NCBI GenBank assembly: GCA_017996075.1
Contig: JAGOHQ010000006.1
Location: 1-15,251, forward strand
Length of the DNA: 15,251 nt
From: Aliarcobacter sp.
GTDB lineage: Bacteria > Campylobacterota > Campylobacteria > Campylobacterales > Arcobacteraceae
Reading direction: 5' to 3'
A program made the translations under genes and the position numbers. Positions 1 through 14,256 of the stretch are shown here, piece after piece. Position 1 is the stretch's first letter. Each line of letters starts with the position of its first letter. Below the pieces are notes generated by a model. It was not told the DNA's origin. It ran no database searches and saw only the letters and a list, made by a program, of their open reading frames with translations.

Positions 1-266
1 ACAGGAACTATCTGTATTTCATCCATATTCCAAACTCTGTTTGTAACATAAGGTTCATCCTCAAGCCATAAATCAAGTTCTTCATCAGTAGCAAAATCCA
101 CAAACAAAGATGAACCAACCATTTTATCATCTTCTATTAAAGCTCCAGCAGATACAATATTTCCACTCTCCATCATCTTTTTTGTGTTTATTACATGTTG
201 CTCTCTTACTTCCATTCTTCTTTCAAAAGCATCATCATAGTCATAAGCTATTATTAAAAATTGCAT
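1..266 (-). CDS. YciI-like (YCII-related domain) protein, C-terminus off the left edge
   Basis: The frame opens with ATG at 266, preceded by a good ribosome binding site (AAAGGGAT, about 4 bases upstream), and stays open to the window edge, giving 88 complete codons. The protein starts MQFLIIAYDYDDAFERR. It has the YciI pattern: a beta strand at the N-terminus, an R..H pair in 'VREQH' (around residues 21-24), a glycine turn in 'SGNIVSAGAL', and the late 'GSSLFVDF...EELDLWLEDEPYV...VW' section. YciI-family proteins are small dimeric ferredoxin-like alpha/beta-barrel proteins, some thought to be enzymes, with no general agreed substrate. The usual family length is about 95-100 residues, so only a few residues are missing. 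It follows a membrane-protein gene after 39 bases, and a weak promoter candidate lies in that gap. Family assignment is fairly firm; function is unknown. Confidence 0.8.
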   Translation of the reverse strand, partial: MQFLIIAYDYDDAFERRMEVREQHVINTKKMMESGNIVSAGALIEDDKMVGSSLFVDFATDEELDLWLEDEPYVTNRVWNMDEIQIVP

Positions 267-292
267 TTTTATCCCTTTAAATTTTTATTAAT

Positions 293-322
293 TTTATCAC
301 AAAATTTATAAAGTAGTAGCAA
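293..322 (-). promoter_or_regulatory. Candidate promoter for the YciI-like gene
   Basis: Read on the minus strand, TTGCTA (317-322) is followed after 18 bases by GATAAA (293-298). A TG pair just upstream of the -10 gives an extended -10 look. The predicted start is near 287, about 20 bases before the ATG at 266. The -35 box overlaps the last codons of the upstream membrane-protein gene. The region is so AT-rich that chance matches are common, so this is only a candidate. Confidence 0.3.
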
Positions 323-689
323 AAATAAAAAGTAGTGGATAAATTATTACATTTAAATATCTAAGAATTGGCGTAATATTTGCATCAAAAGGTACTATTT
401 CATCTATATTTATACCATCTGAAAGTTTTTTCATAATAGAAAGTTTAAAAATAATATCAAAAAATTTTAAAGCTAAAATAGAACTCATCCAAAAACCAAA
501 ATTATTTGAAGAGATAGATAGATAAATTGAATAAAAAAATGATATATGTAAAATAAAATAGAGAAAGATATTTCTTTTATATACTAAAAAATTGTTTTCT
601 AGCATTCCATGAAGTGTAGAAGATTTTTGCCAGTTTGATTCAAAAAGTTCAATAGCAACAAAGATAAAAAAAAAGTGAACTATTTCCAT
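306..689 (-). CDS. Unrecognised small integral membrane protein (127 aa)
   Basis: This is a 127-residue frame with a strongly hydrophobic, Phe/Ile/Leu-rich composition. Likely membrane segments are around residues 3-15, 40-60, 65-80 and 107-125, separated by polar stretches (ESNWQKSSTLHG, and KKLSDGINIDEIVPFD before the last segment). No catalytic motif or family signature is recognised. The ATG at 689 lies only 4 bases after the hairpin that ends rpoC, and no convincing Shine-Dalgarno sequence precedes it, so expression may depend on readthrough or re-initiation from rpoC. A later ATG (codon 29, at 605) is possible but also lacks a good binding site. Base composition is similar to its surroundings and there is no sign of recent transfer. 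It is probably a real lineage-specific gene, judging from its membrane-protein pattern and tight fit between neighbours, but no function can be given. Confidence 0.65.
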   Translation of the reverse strand: MEIVHFFFIFVAIELFESNWQKSSTLHGMLENNFLVYKRNIFLYFILHISFFYSIYLSISSNNFGFWMSSILALKFFDIIFKLSIMKKLSDGINIDEIVPFDANITPILRYLNVIIYPLLFIFATTL

Positions 690-693
690 CTTT

Positions 694-9403
<8,710 letters not shown>

Positions 9404-9411
9404 TTATGTTT

Positions 9412-9431
9412 GCTTTATTTTCTTATAAAGC
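9412..9431 (-). other. Small hairpin in the rpoB leader
   Basis: GCTTTAT and ATAAAGC form a perfect 7-bp stem with a 6-base loop, 32 bases upstream of the rpoB start codon. It is the last of three structures between rplL and rpoB. It is AT-rich and could be chance; a role near the ribosome binding site is only a possibility. Confidence 0.4.
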
Positions 9432-9436
9432 ACAAA

Positions 9437-9500
9437 AGCATCCATAAAGGATAAGGTTAAAATTTATAAAAAAATCTTAACCTTAGCCCTCAAAGATGCT
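9437..9500 (-). other. Long imperfect stem-loop between rplL and rpoB (candidate RNase III processing site)
   Basis: Two 24-base arms (9437-9460 and 9477-9500) enclose a 16-base AT-rich loop. On the minus strand the arms pair as AGCATC/GATGCT at the base and TAAGGTTAA/TTAACCTTA at the top. The middle nine positions pair mostly, with G-U wobbles and two mismatches. A helix of about two turns in the rplL-rpoB spacer resembles the position of the RNase III cleavage site known in E. coli. Cleavage here is inferred, not shown. A U-rich stretch (TTTTGTG) follows the 3' arm, so partial termination is an alternative. Confidence 0.6.
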
Positions 9501-9505
9501 AAACT

Positions 9506-9529
9506 TATATAGGGGAAAGCCCCTATATA
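9506..9529 (-). terminator. Hairpin after rplL (probable partial terminator/attenuator before rpoBC)
   Basis: A perfect 10-bp stem (TATATAGGGG / CCCCTATATA) with a 4-base loop begins 17 bases after the rplL stop codon. A further AACTTAT/ATAAGTT pair (9502-9508 and 9532-9538) can extend it with a small bulge. The four G-C pairs make it strong, but only AGTTTAGC follows on the minus strand, so termination should be incomplete. This would fit the known need for far more L7/L12 than RNA polymerase; in E. coli an attenuator sits at the same place. Confidence 0.6.
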
Positions 9530-9545
9530 CGATAAGTTATAAAAC

Positions 9546-9914
9546 TTATTTAACTTCTACTTTTGCACCAGCAGCTTCTAGTTGAGCTTTGAATGCTTCA
9601 GCATCAGCTTTAGAGATTCCTTCTTTAATTGTTGAAGGAGTTTGCTCTGCAGCATCTTTTGCTTCTTTTAATCCTAAACCAGTAATTGCTCTAATTTCTT
9701 TAATTACATTGATTTTTTTATCTCCTGAATCAAGAATGATAACATCAAATTCAGTTTTTTCTTCAGCAGCTTCAACAGCAACTGCAGCACCAGCAACTGC
9801 TACAGGTTGTGCAGATACTCCAAATTTTTCTTCAAATTCTTTTACTAATTCTGATAACTCTAATACAGATAAACCAGAAATAAATTCTAAAACGTCTTCT
9901 TTAGAAATTGCCAT
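9546..9914 (-). CDS. rplL: 50S ribosomal protein L7/L12
   Basis: This is the stalk protein of the large subunit, which recruits and activates translational GTPases. The 122 residues match the usual length (120-125). The order is standard: an N-terminal dimerisation domain (residues 1 to about 35, [20 protein letters not shown]), an Ala/Val-rich flexible hinge (about 36-55), and a C-terminal globular domain with the factor-binding helices ([19 protein letters not shown]) ending GAKVEVK. The start is supported by AAAGGAT upstream. It lies 48 bases after rplJ, with which it forms the L10(L12)n stalk complex. Hairpins immediately downstream probably lower rpoBC expression relative to rplL. Identification is certain. 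Confidence 0.99.
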   Translation of the reverse strand: MAISKEDVLEFISGLSVLELSELVKEFEEKFGVSAQPVAVAGAAVAVEAAEEKTEFDVIILDSGDKKINVIKEIRAITGLGLKEAKDAAEQTPSTIKEGISKADAEAFKAQLEAAGAKVEVK

Positions 9915-9962
9915 TTTCTATCCTTTTTATTTTTTTTAATTTAATATATTTTTAGCTTAAAA

Positions 9963-10451
9963 TTAAGCAGCCTCTTCTTCTTTTTTTCTTCTAAGAGCAT
10001 CAAGACCAATAGTAAAGTTTCTAACAGGTCCCATCCAAACAGATGCAAGCATTCCAAGAAGTTCTTCTCTTGATGGTAATTTAGCAAATGCATTAACTCT
10101 AGCAGCATCGCAAATTTCACCTTCAATAATTCCTGATTTAATAGAGAATTTATCTTTTGTAGTAGTTGCAAATTTATCAGCTACTTTACAAGCTGAAATT
10201 TGATCATCAGACCACAAATAAATATTTGTTCCGCTTAAATCAATATCTCCTAAATCAGCCGATTTAACAGCTTGTGCAACTAAAGTATTTTTTACAACTT
10301 GAACTTTAGTTCCATTTTCTCTTGCATCTTTTCTTAAAACTTCTAACTCTTTATGAGTAAGACCTTTATAATCACAAACAACAACAGCTAAAGAGTTTTT
10401 AAATTCAACAGATAAAAAATTAATAATTTCTGATTTTTCTTGTCTAGTCAT
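9963..10451 (-). CDS. rplJ: 50S ribosomal protein L10
   Basis: This is the stalk base protein: it binds 23S rRNA with L11 and carries the L7/L12 dimers on its C-terminal helix. The 162 residues compare with 165 in E. coli. The N-terminal rRNA-binding domain (MTRQEKSEIINFLSVEFKNS, then VVCDYKGLTHKELEVLRKDAR) and the long charged C-terminal helix (VRNFTIGLDALRRKKEEE) are clear. The ATG at 10451 follows an exceptionally strong Shine-Dalgarno sequence, GAAAGGAGG. The 160 bases upstream hold a terminator-like hairpin and an L10-type leader, so autogenous control by L10 or the L10-L12 complex is likely, as in E. coli. That control is inferred from sequence resemblance. Identification of the gene is certain. 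Confidence 0.99.
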   Translation of the reverse strand: MTRQEKSEIINFLSVEFKNSLAVVVCDYKGLTHKELEVLRKDARENGTKVQVVKNTLVAQAVKSADLGDIDLSGTNIYLWSDDQISACKVADKFATTTKDKFSIKSGIIEGEICDAARVNAFAKLPSREELLGMLASVWMGPVRNFTIGLDALRRKKEEEAA

Positions 10452-10540
10452 TATATTTTCCTCCTTTCAAAACATCATCCTAGGCGGGACTTACAAAAGA
10501 ACGAGGAGTTCTTTTACCAGCTGTCTTCAGTTTTATTTCA
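10452..10540 (-). promoter_or_regulatory. Ribosomal protein L10 leader (autoregulatory mRNA structure)
   Basis: Read on the minus strand, the leader contains GAAGACAGCTGG. It is followed by a hairpin with a perfect 8-bp stem (AAAAGAAC / GTTCTTTT, 10495-10502 and 10508-10515; loop TCCTC), then GTCCCGCCTAGGATG, then the rplJ Shine-Dalgarno. The 'GAAGACAG ... hairpin ... GTCC.GCC.AGG' pattern is what I recall of the L10 leader family, whose kink-turn binds the L10(L12) complex. The loop TCCTC is complementary to GAGGA within the Shine-Dalgarno (10459-10463), so a loop-to-SD interaction is possible. The leader assignment rests on motif and position; it was not scored with a covariance model. Confidence 0.75.
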
Positions 10541-10553
10541 GTGCTTTGAACAC

Positions 10554-10585
10554 TCAAAAATATTGAACACTTTCAATATTTTTGA
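10554..10585 (-). other. 14-bp hairpin between the rplA terminator and the L10 leader
   Basis: TCAAAAATATTGAA and TTCAATATTTTTGA pair perfectly over 14 bp around a 4-base loop. Two more outer pairs (10551-10552 with 10587-10588) follow a mismatch. A direct repeat TTGAACACT occurs at 10546-10554 and 10563-10571. The stem is AT-rich and has no U-run after it, so it is not an obvious terminator. It may be an outer part of the leader structure or may cover a promoter. Confidence 0.5.
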
Positions 10586-10589
10586 ATGC

Positions 10590-10620
10590 AAAAAATTAGA
10601 TAAGGAAAACCTTATCTAAT
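10590..10620 (-). terminator. Intrinsic terminator/attenuator at the rplA-rplJ junction
   Basis: On the minus strand a perfect 11-bp stem (ATTAGATAAGG / CCTTATCTAAT) with a TTTT loop is followed directly by a U-run (TTTTTT counting the last stem base). This is the classical rho-independent form. The 5' arm holds the last two codons and the stop codon of rplA (stop at 10614-10612), so a ribosome finishing rplA would cover it. It may separate an rplKA transcript from rplJL-rpoBC or allow translation-dependent readthrough. Confidence 0.85.
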
Positions 10621-11310
10621 CTCTAATAATTCCATATTATCTAAAATAACAGATGGACTCATTGTTAAGCTAATTGCTGCATTAGTAATATATCTTCCTT
10701 TTGAAGTTGAAGGTTTAGCTTTATTGATAGCTCCGATGAATGCTTCAGCATTTTCTTTAATAGCTTCTGCACTAAAAGAAACTTTTCCAATAGCAGCTTG
10801 CATATTACCTTTTTTATCAACTCTATATGTAACTTGACCACCTTTTGCATCGTTTACTGCTTTTGTAACATCCATTGTAACTGTTCCAGTTTTTGGATTT
10901 GGCATTAAACCTTTTGGCCCAAGGATTCTTCCAACTTTTCCTACAATTCCCATACAATCAGGAGTTGCAATTAAAACATCAAAGTTGATTTTTCCAGCTT
11001 GAATATCATCAGCTAAATCGTCATTTCCAACAATGTCAGCACCTGCAGCTTTTGCTTCATCCATTTTTACACCTTTTGCAAAAACAGCAACTCTTACAGT
11101 TTTTCCTGTACCATTTGGAAGAACAACAGCTCCTCTAATCATTTGATCTGCATGTCTTGGATCTACATTTAAGTTAAGTGCAATTTCAACACTCTCATCA
11201 AATTTAGCAGATTTTAAATCTCTTACTAAATTACAAGCATCAGCTAAAGAGTACTTTCTATCTTCAACTTTTGCACTTAACGCTTTATATCTTTTTGAAA
11301 CTTTTGCCAT
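10612..11310 (-). CDS. rplA: 50S ribosomal protein L1
   Basis: L1 forms the mobile L1 stalk at the tRNA exit site and binds 23S rRNA. In many bacteria it also represses its own operon by binding rplK mRNA. The 232 residues match the family (E. coli 234). Family segments are clear: the N-terminus [11 protein letters not shown], the central [16 protein letters not shown], the [17 protein letters not shown] motif seen here as [19 protein letters not shown], and [14 protein letters not shown]. The ATG at 11310 follows GGAG in GCGGAGAAAAAT. The 80-base gap from rplK contains only a weak 6-bp inverted repeat (ACCACT/AGTGGT at 11343-11367) and an A-rich stretch. The last codons lie in the terminator hairpin at 10590-10620. 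Identification is certain. Confidence 0.99.
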   Translation of the reverse strand: MAKVSKRYKALSAKVEDRKYSLADACNLVRDLKSAKFDESVEIALNLNVDPRHADQMIRGAVVLPNGTGKTVRVAVFAKGVKMDEAKAAGADIVGNDDLADDIQAGKINFDVLIATPDCMGIVGKVGRILGPKGLMPNPKTGTVTMDVTKAVNDAKGGQVTYRVDKKGNMQAAIGKVSFSAEAIKENAEAFIGAINKAKPSTSKGRYITNAAISLTMSPSVILDNMELLEIR

Positions 11311-11390
11311 ATTTTTCTCCGCAATTTTTATTTTTTTTTGCTACCACTTAATTTAAAGGCTAGTGGTTATACCTTAATATAAATACAGAA

Positions 11391-11816
11391 TTATAATTCT
11401 GTATCAATTCCTATAGATCTTGCACTTCCAGCTACAATTTTTGCAGCAACTTCTCTATCATCAGTATTTAAATCTTTGATTTTCATATCAACGATTTCCA
11501 TAATTTGTTCTTTTGATAGTTTTCCAATTTTTTGTTTAAGTGGATTACTACTTCCTTTTTTAATTCCTGAAATTTTTTTAATAAGTTCAGTCATTGGTGG
11601 TTGTTTTACTTCAAAAGTAAAGCTTTTATCTGTATAAATTGTAAGAACAACTGGTAATCTATATCCAGCTTTATCTTTAGTTTTTTCGTTAAATGCTTTA
11701 CAAAATTCCATAATGTTAACACCTCTTTGCCCAAGAGCTGGTCCAACTGGAGGTGAAGGATTTGCCGCACCTGCAGGTATTTGTAGTTTTAAATATCCTT
11801 GAACTTTTTTAGCCAT
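11391..11816 (-). CDS. rplK: 50S ribosomal protein L11
   Basis: L11 sits at the GTPase-associated centre of the large subunit, binding the 1070 region of 23S rRNA next to L10. The 141 residues match the family. The N-terminal domain has the proline-rich helix [18 protein letters not shown] (P22, P23, P26), the thiostrepton-contact region. The C-terminal rRNA-binding domain ends in [12 protein letters not shown]. The start at 11816 follows AAAGGAAT. The gene lies 100 bases after nusG, and that spacer holds a 17-position hairpin and is the usual place for the L1 autoregulatory target, although no clear L1 site could be assigned. Identification is certain. Confidence 0.99.
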   Translation of the reverse strand: MAKKVQGYLKLQIPAGAANPSPPVGPALGQRGVNIMEFCKAFNEKTKDKAGYRLPVVLTIYTDKSFTFEVKQPPMTELIKKISGIKKGSSNPLKQKIGKLSKEQIMEIVDMKIKDLNTDDREVAAKIVAGSARSIGIDTEL

Positions 11817-11858
11817 ATTGCTATTCCTTTAAAAATTATAATGATTTTAATGATTAGA

Positions 11859-11903
11859 CATTAGGCAAAAAAACTAAGTTGAAGCAAGTTTCTTTGCCTA
11901 ATG
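11859..11903 (-). other. 17-position hairpin in the nusG-rplK spacer
   Basis: The arms CATTAGGCAAA and TTTGCCTAATG pair over 11 bp, then after one mismatch AAACT/AGTTT adds 5 more, around an 11-base loop. On the minus strand it begins 14 bases after the nusG stop and ends about 40 bases before rplK. The T-run (TTTTTTT) lies within the 3' arm rather than after the stem, so it is not a standard terminator. It may be a processing site, a weak terminator, or part of the L1-responsive leader of rplK. Confidence 0.5.
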
Positions 11904-11916
11904 CCTAAATTAAAAG

Positions 11917-12444
11917 TTAAACTATTCTCTCTACTTGTGTATAAGAGATTTCAACTGGAGTATTTCTTCCAAATATAGATACATTTAATTTAAGTACCCC
12001 AGAAACCAAATCAAAATTCTCAACTATTCCATTGAAATTTGCAAATGGTCCTTCATTTATTCTTACCATCTCACCTTCATCAAAAGATATTTTTGGTTTT
12101 GCTGCTGCTTTATTTTTAGCTTTTTCTAAAATAAGATTTATATCTTTATCGCTTAAAGCTGTTGGCTTTTTTGACTCACCAATAAATCTTCCAACTTTTG
12201 GCATTGATTGAATTCTATGCCATAAAGCAGTATCTAAATCGATTTTTGCAAAAGCATAAGCTGGATACAAAGGTCTTTCAATAATTGTTTTTTTACCTTT
12301 TTTTACTTCGATTAAATCTTCAGTTGGTACTAATACTTCAGCAATTCTATCATCAGCCATCTCATCTGCTAGTTTTAACATAGCTTTTTTAACAGATAAT
12401 TCACTTCCCGAATATGTCTGAATTGCATACCATTTATGTGCCAT
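11917..12444 (-). CDS. nusG: Transcription termination/antitermination protein NusG
   Basis: NusG binds the clamp of elongating RNA polymerase and links it to Rho or to ribosomal protein S10. The 175 residues compare with 181 in E. coli. The NGN domain covers about residues 4-110 (KWYAIQTYSGSE at the start, ERPLYPAYAFAKIDL around 56-70, the GRFIGESKKPT segment near 85-94). A linker rich in Lys and Ala leads to the KOW domain (about 121-175, FDEGEMVRINEGPFANFNG), ending QVERIV. The start at 12444 follows AAGGAAT, and that binding site overlaps the secE stop codon (TAAGGA), implying coupling. The secE-nusG pairing is the standard one. Identification is certain. Confidence 0.99.
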   Translation of the reverse strand: MAHKWYAIQTYSGSELSVKKAMLKLADEMADDRIAEVLVPTEDLIEVKKGKKTIIERPLYPAYAFAKIDLDTALWHRIQSMPKVGRFIGESKKPTALSDKDINLILEKAKNKAAAKPKISFDEGEMVRINEGPFANFNGIVENFDLVSGVLKLNVSIFGRNTPVEISYTQVERIV

Positions 12445-12453
12445 TTTTATTCC

Positions 12454-12636
12454 TTATTTAATTACTGAAGATAGAGTAAAAGACATTGCTCCATCAATCA
12501 TTGCAAGATATAAAGCTATTACTGTAACAACAATAAAAACAGATATATAAGCTGTTTTTATTTGTGCTTTAACTGGAAATATAACCTTAGCTAATTCTGA
12601 TTTTACATTGTTTATATAGTTACTAGCTTTGCTCAC
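12454..12636 (-). CDS. secE: Preprotein translocase subunit SecE
   Basis: SecE stabilises SecY in the inner-membrane translocation channel. It is of the short single-span type: a basic amphipathic segment containing NVKSELAKVIFP, then one membrane helix (about AYISVFIVVTVIALYLAM). The frame extends 12 bases further to an ATG at 12648 (64 aa, MEKDVSKA...), but no Shine-Dalgarno precedes that ATG. GGAG at 12643-12646 lies 6 bases before a GTG at 12636, giving a 60-residue protein starting (M)SKASNYI, so the GTG is preferred here. It lies between tRNA-Trp and nusG, the usual neighbour, with a 9-base gap to nusG. Identity is firm; the start is uncertain between these two. Confidence 0.93.
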   Translation of the reverse strand: MSKASNYINNVKSELAKVIFPVKAQIKTAYISVFIVVTVIALYLAMIDGAMSFTLSSVIK

Positions 12637-12681
12637 ATCTTTCTCCATTTTAAATTTTGTTCTAAATTTTTTAAAAAAATT

Positions 12682-12709
12682 TTAATAAAATCTCTTTAAA
12701 AAACTTCAA
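12682..12709 (-). promoter_or_regulatory. Candidate promoter upstream of secE-nusG
   Basis: On the minus strand TTGAAG (12704-12709) lies 16 bases upstream of TATTAA (12682-12687), in the 64-base AT-rich gap between the 3' end of tRNA-Trp and secE. The predicted start is near 12675, about 40 bases before the secE start. The -35 begins only 4 bases after the tRNA's CCA end. The gap is almost entirely A and T, so the match has limited weight. Confidence 0.35.
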
Positions 12710-12712
12710 TAG

Positions 12713-12788
12713 TGGCAGGCCAGGAGGGATTCGAACCCCCAGCACTCGGATTTGGAATCCGATGCTCTACCATTGGAGCTACTAGCCT
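12713..12788 (-). tRNA. trnW: tRNA-Trp (anticodon CCA)
   Basis: A complete 76-base cloverleaf is visible: acceptor AGGCTAG/CTGGCCT, D-stem GCTC/GAGC, anticodon stem TCGGA/TCCGA with loop TTCCAAA (anticodon CCA), and T-loop TTCGAAT. The 3' CCA is encoded. It sits between rpmG and secE. The terminator-like hairpin after rpmG ends only about 2 bases before its 5' end, leaving no room for its own promoter. Confidence 0.97.
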
Positions 12789-12790
12789 AC

Positions 12791-12817
12791 AAAAGCTTGA
12801 GAGAAACTCTCTCAAGC
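12791..12817 (-). terminator. Terminator-like hairpin between rpmG and tRNA-Trp
   Basis: On the minus strand a perfect 9-bp stem (GCTTGAGAG / CTCTCAAGC) with a 5-base loop is followed by TTTT and then almost at once by the tRNA. The form is that of a short-tailed intrinsic terminator. It may instead be a partial terminator or a structure that helps tRNA 5' processing, since tRNA-Trp needs readthrough to be transcribed. Confidence 0.65.
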
Positions 12818-12827
12818 AAAATTGTTC

Positions 12828-12995
12828 TTAAGATTTTAACTTCACTTCTTTGTGAGTAGTGTGTTTTTTCAATCTTGGACAATATTTTCTAACTTCAAAC
12901 TTTTCAGTATGAGTTTTTGGATTTTTCCAAGTAGTGTAGTTAATATCTCCACTCTCTTGGCATTTTAATCCTATTTTAATTCTTACAGCTGCCAT
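12828..12995 (-). CDS. rpmG: 50S ribosomal protein L33
   Basis: A 55-residue basic protein starts [17 protein letters not shown] and ends HKEVKLKS, with the L33 core [20 protein letters not shown] and CPRLKKHT. It belongs to the large subunit near the E site. The start at 12995 follows AAGGAT, which overlaps the tuf stop codon (TAAGGAT), so it is coupled to tuf with a 9-base gap. L33 proteins with an intact zinc ribbon have two CxxC pairs. Here only C11 and C39 remain (KCQES and YCPRL), so this copy probably does not bind zinc in the classical way. The tuf-rpmG-trpT-secE order supports the assignment. Confidence 0.95.
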   Translation of the reverse strand: MAAVRIKIGLKCQESGDINYTTWKNPKTHTEKFEVRKYCPRLKKHTTHKEVKLKS

Positions 12996-13004
12996 AAAGA
13001 ATCC

Positions 13005-14213
13005 TTATTTGATGATTTCTGAAATAACTCCAGCACCAACAGTTCTTCCACCTTCTCTAATAGCGAACTTTGTTCCTTTTTCAAGAGCGATTGGAGCAAC
13101 TAAAGTAACAGTCATCTCTACATTATCACCTGGCATAACCATTTCAGTACCTTCATTTAATACACAAGAACCTGTAACGTCTGTTGTTCTAACATAGAAT
13201 TGTGGTCTATATCCACTAAAGAATGGAGTATGTCTTCCACCTTCTTCTTTTGAAAGAATATAAACTTCACATTTAAATTCTGTATGAGGTTTAATTGTTC
13301 CTGGCTTACAAAGAACTTGTCCTCTTTCAACCTCTTCTTTTTTAACACCTCTTAAAAGAACTCCACAGTTGTCTCCAGCTTGACCTTGATCCATCTCTTT
13401 TCTAAACATTTCAACACCAGTAACTGTAGTTTTTCTAGTATCTCCAAATCCAACGATTTCGATCTCTTCACCAACTTTAATAGTTCCAAGCTCAATTCTT
13501 CCAGTAACAACTGTTCCTCTTCCTGAAATTGAGAATACATCTTCAACAGGCATTAAGAATGGTTTTTCTGTATCTCTTTCTGGAGTTGGGATATACTCAT
13601 CAACTGCATCCATTAATGCAACGATTTTTTCTCCCCATGGTCCAACTGTACCAGCTTTTGCTTCTTCTAATGCTTTAAATGCTGAACCAGCAATGATTGG
13701 AGTATCGTCACCTGGGAAATCATAAGTAGAAAGTAACTCTCTAATTTCCATTTCAACTAACTCTATCATCTCATCTTTATCAGATGGATCTAATTGATCT
13801 TCTTTATTTAAGAATACAACTATATAAGGAACTCCAACTTGTTTAGAAAGTAGGATATGCTCTCTAGTTTGTGCCATTGGACCATCAGTTGAAGCGATAA
13901 CTAAAATAGCTCCATCCATTTGAGCAGCACCTGTAATCATGTTTTTAACATAATCGGCGTGACCTGGACAATCTACGTGCGCATAGTGTCTTTTAGCTGT
14001 TTCATACTCAATATGAGAAGTAGCAATAGTAATTCCTCTTTCTCTTTCTTCTGGAGCATTATCGATTTGATCGTAATCTCTCATCTCTCCACCATATTTT
14101 ACAGCTAGAACTGCAGATATTGCTGCTGTTGTAGTAGTTTTACCGTGGTCAACGTGACCAATTGTACCGATATTTACGTGCGGTTTATTTCTTGAAAACT
14201 TTTCTTTTGCCAT
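13005..14213 (-). CDS. tuf: Translation elongation factor EF-Tu
   Basis: EF-Tu is the GTPase that delivers aminoacyl-tRNA to the ribosome. The 402 residues are slightly longer than E. coli (394) and close to other members of this phylum. GTP-binding motifs are complete: P-loop GHVDHGKT (G19-T26), switch I with [11 protein letters not shown] (54-63), DCPGH (D81-H85), NKED (N136-D139), and SAFKA for the base-specificity loop. Domains 2 and 3 follow ([16 protein letters not shown]; then GHTPFF-type [16 protein letters not shown]). The start at 14213 is preceded by AAGGGG with an 8-base spacing. It lies after a tRNA cluster, as tufB does in E. coli, and before rpmG. Upstream sequence holds a TATAAT box and a long hairpin. 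Identification is certain. Confidence 0.99.
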   Translation of the reverse strand: MAKEKFSRNKPHVNIGTIGHVDHGKTTTTAAISAVLAVKYGGEMRDYDQIDNAPEERERGITIATSHIEYETAKRHYAHVDCPGHADYVKNMITGAAQMDGAILVIASTDGPMAQTREHILLSKQVGVPYIVVFLNKEDQLDPSDKDEMIELVEMEIRELLSTYDFPGDDTPIIAGSAFKALEEAKAGTVGPWGEKIVALMDAVDEYIPTPERDTEKPFLMPVEDVFSISGRGTVVTGRIELGTIKVGEEIEIVGFGDTRKTTVTGVEMFRKEMDQGQAGDNCGVLLRGVKKEEVERGQVLCKPGTIKPHTEFKCEVYILSKEEGGRHTPFFSGYRPQFYVRTTDVTGSCVLNEGTEMVMPGDNVEMTVTLVAPIALEKGTKFAIREGGRTVGAGVISEIIK

Positions 14214-14256
14214 AGGAATTTCCCCTTCTAAATTTATTTTTATTTTTGCTTAATTG

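Noticed and set aside
9589..9939. Plus-strand open frame opposite rplL (and similar plus-strand frames at 4860-5096, 5151-5366, 5311-5544, 13009-13197 and 13920-14108)
   Set aside because: Each lies opposite a well-identified gene, has no family signature or binding site, and reflects codon bias of the real gene.
9951..9970. GCTTAA/TTAAGC palindrome at the end of rplJ
   Set aside because: Six AT-rich base pairs with almost no loop; expected by chance in such sequence.
9941..10171. Minus-strand frame overlapping rplJ (also 10665-10850 in rplA; 13157-13348 and 13352-13546 in tuf)
   Set aside because: Out-of-frame shadows of certain ribosomal and EF-Tu genes with Leu/Lys-rich, low-complexity translations.
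11343..11367. ACCACT/AGTGGT inverted repeat in the rplK-rplA gap as a terminator
   Set aside because: Only 6 bp with a 13-base loop, and the minus strand is A-rich rather than T-rich after it.
11835..11840. TATAAT just upstream of rplK
   Set aside because: The predicted start would fall within or beside the rplK ribosome binding site, and no -35 is present at 16-18 bases.
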